A DNA stretch of 64,000 bases from Cyprinodon diabolis (Eukaryota > Chordata > Actinopteri > Cyprinodontiformes > Cyprinodontidae), in assembly GCA_030533445.1 (NCBI GenBank), contig CM060075.1:32627196-32691195 (forward strand), in the 5' to 3' direction. Within the stretch, counting starts at the first letter, position 1; every line of letters starts with the position of its first letter. The translations under genes were made by a program, and so were the position numbers. Under the pieces are notes generated by a model that made no database searches, was not told the DNA's origin, and was given only the letters and a program-made list of their open reading frames with translations. Positions 56,703 through 64,000 of the stretch are shown here, piece after piece.

Positions 56703-59700
56703 GTGAGTAAAGTCGAGAGCAAGTGAACTATGACAATTGCAGGAGTATTTCTCTGTGCACTTCTCATTTGTGACATCTATCCAGCGCGCCAAAAGAAGAG
56801 GGAACCACCTGGAACTTTATGGAGTCCCTGGGTTTTTTTTATTTATGTGCTTATTTATTCAACATGTTCCCTCTCTGATGTGAACAAAATAATGCATGAC
56901 ATACTTTGTTCCCTAACCTTCTGTGATGATTTTGTATCCATCCTCTGCACCCCGGGTTTTACGCACGCCAAAGCGCAGAGCCAAGCGGCTGCCTCCAGTC
57001 TTTGTTGGAGGAGTTGATAAATGGAGCTTTTTGGCAAAGAAAGCAGGTGCCAGACTTGTTCTGCTTCAACCCCGACAACAAGTGAGCTGGCTGAGTGGAA
57101 AGAGACTCCGGGCTGCAACGCTGGTTGATCCAAACACGCGCTGGGCTTTGAATTTAAAGGACCAGTTCGGTCAAATGAGTTTTTTCTGTATTTCAGAAAT
57201 GTATTCTGGTTTTGCATGAAATGGCAAAGGTCAGTTTCTGCCGCTTTGTAAGCTGGTAGGGGATTTATTATTTTGCTCATGCTCAGCCAGTCATATAAAT
57301 CTCTTTTATATTGCTTTGAGTATAGATGAATGCATAAGAAAGCCCAACAAATTTAATCTTTGTGTTTGCATAATCAACAGATCTGCAGGGCTTTTATTTT
57401 CTCCAAGAGGTCTGGTGAAAAAACATCAACAAAAAAAAGCCTTAGCCACAAGCTTGCATCTATTTTGTGATCCTATTTTGGCATTTGATTAGGATTTTGC
57501 TTTCTTTGAACTCCAAACCCTCCAAAAATCTCTGTAAACCTTAATCTCTTATACTAAAGTTGATCCCTGACTGTTTAGTCCAACTTCTTTCTCTCTCCCC
57601 CATGTGATGGTGCTTATATCTCGGTACAGTAGGCAGAAAAAGATTTAGAGGCTGTGTCACTCTGTCCCTTGACCGTTAGTCTGTGCTCAGATCACCTGAC
57701 GGTATTAAAGGGCTTTACTCCCTCTAGCTTTATTCTGCAGCAGCTACGTTTTTGCTCTCAAACTCTTTATAATTCCAACTGAAGTAATGCAGTGTTTCAA
57801 ACTTTAGATACTGTTTTCAGCATGGTTGAACTACTGACTTATGAGTGCAGGATGCAACCACTGCAGCTAAAGGGAATGATGAGCAAGAGAAGGGCGGCAC
57901 AGGAGTCCTCAGATTTGTGGTGTCTTTTATGTTTGCAATAAGACAGTTAGAAATGAACATATGCGTTATCAGTTTGTTTGCATGCAACAACAACTAGTTG
58001 AAGTCTATTTTTTTTTTTTCCAAATGTTTCTAATTATTGGAAAAAGCTACCGCTGACTCTCAGGAGGGACATCCAGCAATTTTCCAGACTCATTTCATTG
58101 GTAAACAAATCTCAAACCCCATTATTCTTCTCCACCTGCTCCACCCATGTTTTACCTTAAACTTGTTTAAAACTTCATGAAAGTAGCACCTCGCAAAAGT
58201 ACGTCTACCATTTAAAGTGTTTACCTTTTATTATTATGATAGCCCAAAACACTGTGGTGTATTCTTATAAAGTGATGGAAAATACCAAGTCATGGTCTAA
58301 GATGACAGACTAAGAGAGTAATAAAGCAGACATGTTGCCTATTGTAACTCTATGGAGGGGAAACACTCAAGCAGTGATACAGCAAATATGCTGAATTATG
58401 TGTGGAGCTATTTGACTTGCAGAATGCTAGCATGAAACATGGCGGTTGCAACATTATGCAGTTGGGAATTTTCGTTTTAGGAACACAGAGAGATGGTCAA
58501 AGTGATGAGAAGATGCATGGAGGTAAATATGGGACAGATTGGGAGGAAACCCAATAAGAGACAAAGACCCACCATTCAGAAGGACAGTGCCTCCTAAATG
58601 TGGTGGATATCCACATTTATTCAAGTTTTTGTTTGGCCCAGTTAAAGTTTAGTTCTTAATCTTACTGAAAATTTGTGGAAAGGCTTAATTACTATTCACA
58701 GATCCTCTCCATCTAATCTAACAGGGGTTTAGCTTTTTTTTTTGTTGCAAATGGGCTTCTTTTGAGGACTTAAACACCACAGTTCCCCTCTAAGGTCAGG
58801 TACCACTCAGATTGAATGAGTGATGAAAATGTTTCAGCTTCTGAGCAAAAGCAGTGAGCATCTTTGGAAGGGAATGCTTACAAGGCTGTTTTTCCCTAAG
58901 TGGTATTACCGTTCATAAAAGCCTCTTACATAAGACACAGTAGTTAGTATACACAGTGAATCAGGTGATTTGTGTGAATGTATCCTGGGTAGAACAATAT
59001 TTCAGGTAACATCCAGCTTCCATTCTGAGTTTGTTGTGAGGGTGTTGCCTTTCAGGTTGAAGACATGGCTGTTTAGACCCCCTACCCCACCCTCTCCAAC
59101 CAGTCTCACTGGTTTAACACCAGTTTTTAATGCTTCTCACATGAAACTCATTACCAAACAAAAGGGGTTTGGAGGGTCCTGTCACCCACCCTTGTAGTGG
59201 CTAAATAGAAACTCTGATTTATTGTGAGATAGACGGAAGTTGAGTCTTTAATTTCCCTTGCTGGTCAGAAAATATGTAGGTGTATAAGCATGCTCTTGAG
59301 GCCACCCAGGGTCCACCAATTGTATCACCTGAGTGGGCCTTCCAAACTATATTTAATCTGTGTTTGCTGTCGACAGAAGCTTAACAGAATCTCCATTCTT
59401 GCACCATTTCTCACCCTAGTAACCACTAGATTCACGATTTATGACCCTCTTGTGACTTATGTTTTTAAGCTGACACTTATACTTGAATAGTGATGGTTCC
59501 TTTGTGGTAATACAGGAAGGACCATCTTTTTATCACACACTGCTGTTTCTATGCATGCCTGTTGTGGGAACGTAGACTTTCAGGGGTTATTTAACTGGGT
59601 CTAATCAGCACTTCTTGGGAGTTCCCATGCCAGGTGCACACTTAAAGTCAGAGGATGCCTCCAGTAATCCAGTTTCTGTGACACATTTTGCGACACTTAT

Positions 59701-61342
59701 TAAACCATGATGGCCAGTAGAAGCATATCCAATGAAAAAGTGATTAAAGTACCAAAGTAATTTCCCAGTAAATGTATGTGACACATAAAAAAAAAAAAAA
59801 AAATGCTAAGTCATTGAAGGTATAGTGTAAATTACAGTGAAAATAATGATCCCACTTTTTTTTTTAACTATATGTAGACTTTATCCTTTGTTGTCAGTTT
59901 TCCAGCTGTAAAACAATGACTAATTTACTTTAATTACATTTAAGCCTGTCTGATATCCCCATCAATTAGTATTAAAAGACAAACTGAATTTGATTCTATA
60001 GTATCAGGGTTCAAATTGAACAATTTCTAGTATCTAATTCTTAATATTTACTGATTCAATTTAATTCGGATTCCTTGGTGTCTGAGGTGAGGTTATTTGT
60101 TGTGAATTTGCTGTTATGTTAATCTGAACTAAAAGTATAGATTTAGGAAAAATTGTTTTTCAGTTCGGCAACCTCGTAAGGCATGATGGCTCTTACATTG
60201 TTTTCCTGTTTGAATGGATGGTCTGGCTCACAATGCTCATCATACTTTCTTTGGATTTAAATATGATTTTTTTTTTAACGACCAATGCGCCTGTTAGAAA
60301 ACACGTGGACCTTAACTGTTTATGTGTTTTGGTTAAAGCTGCATTGTTCTGTCCCCCTGGAGAATATAATGTGGTTATACAAAAAAAAAAACAACAACAA
60401 AAATCTGCCTCCTCTTTCTCATCCCTCCATCCTATTGTCTGCCTCTCTAACCCTCTGTTCTATCCATCCTGGAAATGGAGCTGATAGGGTGTGGTGGAGT
60501 TAAGTGCTTCCAGGGGAATGGTGGAAGACTTCAGCAAGATGCTTTTAGCGCTTCTTTTAGCTCTGCATGATAAATCCTGCTCCTGACCACTTAGAGGTGC
60601 TAAATTCTACAACTGGACTTTATATCTTTTATACACTTTATATACATTTCCTGGCCTTTTTAAGAATCCCAAGACTTGGTTTCCTCTAGGGTTGGACATG
60701 CAACATAATCACATTTTTAAAATAAGCAATTTCTAAACATAAAACTCTAAATCAATATTTGATAAAGTTAAATTTACGCAGAGAAGGACACCAACTTTCT
60801 CCATCCAACCTGTTAAGTGGTGGCAAAAGCATATAGGTGGCTTTCAGATCCATGCATGCATGCAAGCCAGAAGCAAGCACCTTTTACTGCAAATAAGAAG
60901 TCCTGTAACAATGAGCTCTTGACAAGTTAGCATCCTGTGTCTCGCAGACAATTAAACCCCAAAGCCAAATATAAAATCTTGTGGTTAATGCAGAGGAAAT
61001 AAGTCAAAATAATATTGCTATTCCAATTCTAGTAGTGCATTATTGTCCATTAAAATAATATGTAGTTTTTAATCTGAAAACACTTCCAGTTAGCCCTCTT
61101 TGACTTAATATGTCTATATAAAATCTGGTGCTATCAGTATCTTCCAAAATTACCTAATTAGTAAGCTAAGGAACCTAAAGACAAGTCAGGGATAAAGTTT
61201 TAAAGCAATATTCCAAGCTCCCAAAATCTCACAGAGCTATTTGCAATCCATCACCAGAAAACACAATGATATACAGTTACAAGACATTAACCTAACACGA
61301 CAGGCTGAGCTGTGAAAAACATGAATCAGAGAAGCAAGGCAA

Positions 61343-61370
61343 GGGAGTTTTATTTATATAGCACAATTCA
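61343..61370 (-). repeat. L2-like LINE tail fragment
   Basis: Minus strand reads TGAATTGTGCTATATAAATA followed by AAACTCCC, resembling the L2 tail at 23941 and 45575. Only this short end is visible. Confidence 0.45.
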
Positions 61371-63149
61371 GTTTTACAAAAATTAAATAGTAAAACAGAA
61401 GCAGCCAAGAAACACATGATTTCTCTGGAGGGACCATAGAGATCTGAAGCTCAGGTAGGAGGATCCGTTTAATGAACGTCTTCTTCTCTTCATCTCCAAG
61501 CAGAGAGCATTGTTGACAAAAAGCTGCAAAAGATTGAGGTGAAAGTTCATTTGGTTGTCACTGTCCAGAAGGACTCCAACCTTACTAGATGAGCGGGACT
61601 ACAGCACAAATTAAAATATTTCATACCCTTTATTGGCCTTTCCTCAAATAAAGTAAGCAAAGGTTGAACAATAATCTATCAACAGGTTTTACTCTTCAAA
61701 TAGACACTATTTTATATATGCCTGTAGTTGCGAATAAAATCTTTTAATTTGGACATTCGGAGAGAAAGAATGAGGCTTAGAGTATGAATCTGAAATGATC
61801 TCAGACACAAAGAAGAAAGGAAACAGACTGCATAAAGAGATGGTCAGACAAGTTAAGTGCCTGCTGTCGCAGGACACCTACAGGAAATCCTCCTTCATGG
61901 TTGTTACCAAAGTTCATTCACTTCCCATACACTCTGACTCATAATGTTTTCTCTGTAAAGTCCAGACACTGTTTCTGATATACAGAAGTACTCTGGCTGG
62001 GCTCACAAGCATTGTTGGCCATGTATACTCTTTTGTTTGTCAATGGCGAGCCCACTGTGGCACTCCTCTGACTGAACGACTCAGAAATCAAAGGTCACAC
62101 AAATAAGCACCATAGTCAAACAAATTTATGTTTTTGCGAGAAATATGGCATGATCTTTGCCATTCTCTTCCGTCTCCTAAATTTGAGTTTCTTTTTCAAT
62201 TTCACCAAGTTCAGTCTTGGTGAATTTCTTCAAACTGCGTGACGGGTCGACGACATGCTTGATGGAATCCAGCACTGTCTTCAATCGTTCATTCATTCAT
62301 TCCTCATCCCGCCTGCCTGGTTCTCACTCCCCCATTCATGAAATATGCGTGCGTTGTTTCTAACACTGCCTTTTTGGGTAGTTAAGTATTCAGGAATTGA
62401 GCAAAGATTGCATTTCTGTGAATTACTCTCAGAGTGAAGGCATTTATCAGGAACTCATTGGAATTCTCACCTGCTTTCCCTCCTCATTTCCCTTGGCTGT
62501 ATGAAAATTCCATCTGATAGAAGGTGAGCTGAGACCAAATAAAATGCATGGAGAGTACTTTTTGCATTTAGATGAAGAAAACACACTTTAACTGCTGGTT
62601 ACTTTAACTGCTGTTTTGTTTATTCTGCAGACTACCACGTATTGCCATTTATTACTGATATTAGTATGGGTTAGAGTAAAATGGTCTTGAACTTAAAGTT
62701 AAAGAACAGAAAGCGGCAAGACAATTATTGATTCCTTTATAAATGTAGGGTTTTTGAAGTAATATTCTGAAAGCTCGGGTTGCCAGAAATAAGAAACAAG
62801 TGAGGTCAAATTCTATCAGAAGATACGTGACAGAAACTAATAGTTATTGATGAACAATAGGACAAAACTCAGCTCAATTAAGACAAAACAAACCAGACAC
62901 ACAAGGCCAAATGCACGCCACGTTTGAGAAAAGGTCAGAGGGCACACCGTATCACTATACTTATTCTGGGATGCTGCATCCACTTAGCATGTTAGCTATC
63001 TCATAGACAAGGAGACACACGTGCTCAGGTGCTATCAGAGGGAGATAATCCTCAGGGAGACTGCAGCTGTTTACTCAGACAGATTAAAGGTCCTGAATCA
63101 ACAAAGGTCATCAGCTGATTGACCTGTCAATTTATTTGTCTGTCTCAGT

Positions 63150-63420
63150 GTGTTAGGGTATGTGTGTGGTCCTCCATGTATTTTTTTACCTTGTAGGGGC
63201 AATTTCCCAGAAATATGCTACATTTTGGGGGATTATTGGCCCTTATGAGGACCAAAGACTGGGCCCCATGAGGAGAAGCTCTCTTTTTGGAGTGGGGGTT
63301 GGGTTTAAGACTAACTGGCTGGTAGCGTCTAGGGTTTGGTTTAGGGTAAGGCCATAGAAATGAATGCAAGAAGAATGGAAGTAAATTGAAAGTCCCCACA
63401 AGCATAGTGTGACACAACAA
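63150..63420. repeat. probable dispersed repeat with TTTAGGGTAAGG-like core
   Basis: The run from GGGGCAATTTCCCAG through GGGTTTGGTTTAGGGTAAGG to GTCCCCACAAGCATAGTG resembles, from memory, a widespread fish interspersed repeat. No boundary or second copy is present here to prove it. Confidence 0.3.
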
Positions 63421-63570
63421 TAAGTGTGTATTTGTTCAGGTAATTTAATAATGAAAAACCATAGAAGTTAGGGTGTGTGCCATGTATGTATCTAAAATAC
63501 AACCTGTTATGTTCTAATCATTACATGTTGAAAAGATTTTTTGAGTAATAAATAAACATTTAGGATGTAG

Positions 63571-64000
63571 CTTAAAGGAATAGTACACCCAAAACATGAT
63601 TAGCCTTCATTTTCTACTCATCACCATGCTGAACAACACTCTGGAGTACTTTTTTGATATCTCAAATGTCTCTGGAGATCTGGGAGGCTTCTTGCTGTCT
63701 GCTGACATTCAAATAATGGAGGTCTATGGTGCCCGAGGCAGAAAGGTCCATAAAAGTCCACAAAAAACGTGTCAATATTCCTCCATACTGCTTGTCCAAT
63801 GTATTCCAAGTGTCCTGAGTGGGTAGCGTCCATAATTTACTCGAAACGAAGTCATTTAGAATGTTTTTAGAGCATAAACAGTAGTGTATAGGATTTCCTA
63901 CAAGCGCGCCTGCGAGTTCATGTGTCTATGGAAACCGCGGCAGACCAAACCAGATGAAAGTGCGCATTCAGCTCGGCAAAGAACTCATGCTCTTCCTCAA
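63571..64000. repeat. dispersed repeat, copy 2, running off the window
   Basis: Starts with the same roughly 110 bases as 34553-34665 and then continues differently with more GC-rich sequence (CGAAACGAAGTCATTTAG, CAAGCGCGCCTGCGAG). This copy is longer and may be the fuller form; the other end is outside the window. Confidence 0.55.

Larger units (their letters stand above)
56703..64000. other. probable first intron; no further exon recognised
   Basis: No frame in this 7.3 kb combines an acceptor, a coding-like stretch and a donor convincingly. It holds scattered repeat fragments listed separately. If 56600-56702 is an exon, this is intronic DNA longer than the window. Confidence 0.4.

Noticed and set aside
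58970..59197. Possible downstream exon of the gene starting at 56600
   Set aside because: Open for 75 codons but without a convincing acceptor and donor pair or phase-1 match.

Overview
The window looks like a gene-poor stretch of a ray-finned (teleost) fish nuclear genome. The evidence is its transposable-element repertoire: several Tc1-like DD34E transposons, a Rex3-like RTE LINE, fish-type L2 LINEs with the ...CTATATAAATAAA tail, a LINE whose C-terminus looks like a restriction-like endonuclease (R4/Dong or Rex6 type), a V-SINE-like tRNA-derived SINE, hAT and PIF/Harbinger miniature elements, and long (TA)n, (GT)n and (GATA)n microsatellites. The species cannot be named from this.

Layout. 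1-768: part of an IR/DR-type Tc1-like transposon whose transposase frame is open to the window edge. 1.5-19.4 kb: AT-rich non-coding DNA with scattered insertions: a 303-bp solo LTR, a 598-bp hAT miniature element carrying a BED zinc finger, a 304-bp inverted-repeat element, a frameshifted Rex3-like LINE 3' end, a second solo LTR, a SINE and an LTR-like repeat. 21.6-32.3 kb: a dense transposon nest. One degraded R4/Dong-like LINE is cut by three later insertions (a TTAA-flanked miniature element, an L2 LINE with a 642-codon open frame, and a solo LTR with a 5-bp target duplication). It is followed by two decayed Tc1 copies in opposite orientation around one intact Tc1-like transposon, all in (TA)n DNA, and by the 3' end of a second R4/Dong-like copy. 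37.8-44.0 kb: a second cluster with a 970-bp hAT element, a spliced-looking minus-strand gene remnant of unknown identity (five predicted exons, 39434-40645), a second copy of the intact Tc1-like transposon, a Tc1 fragment and a PIF/Harbinger miniature element. 45.1-45.6 kb: an L2 3' UTR. 54.05-54.10 kb: a near-perfect palindrome that places two CTCF-like motifs in opposite orientation.

The best candidate for a host gene is at the right. A CpG-rich promoter-like region (about 55.94-56.6 kb, with a perfect CRE) leads to a first coding exon (56600-56702) that encodes a signal peptide and ends at a consensus splice donor in phase 1. The rest of the window is then probably its first intron. The gene itself could not be identified.

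Nothing here works as an operon or pathway; the main biology is transposon history. The clearest result is a pair of 1248-bp Tc1-like elements about 11 kb apart with identical 343-residue transposases and one base difference seen by eye, which suggests very recent and perhaps continuing mobility. All family assignments are from motifs and memory, without database searches.
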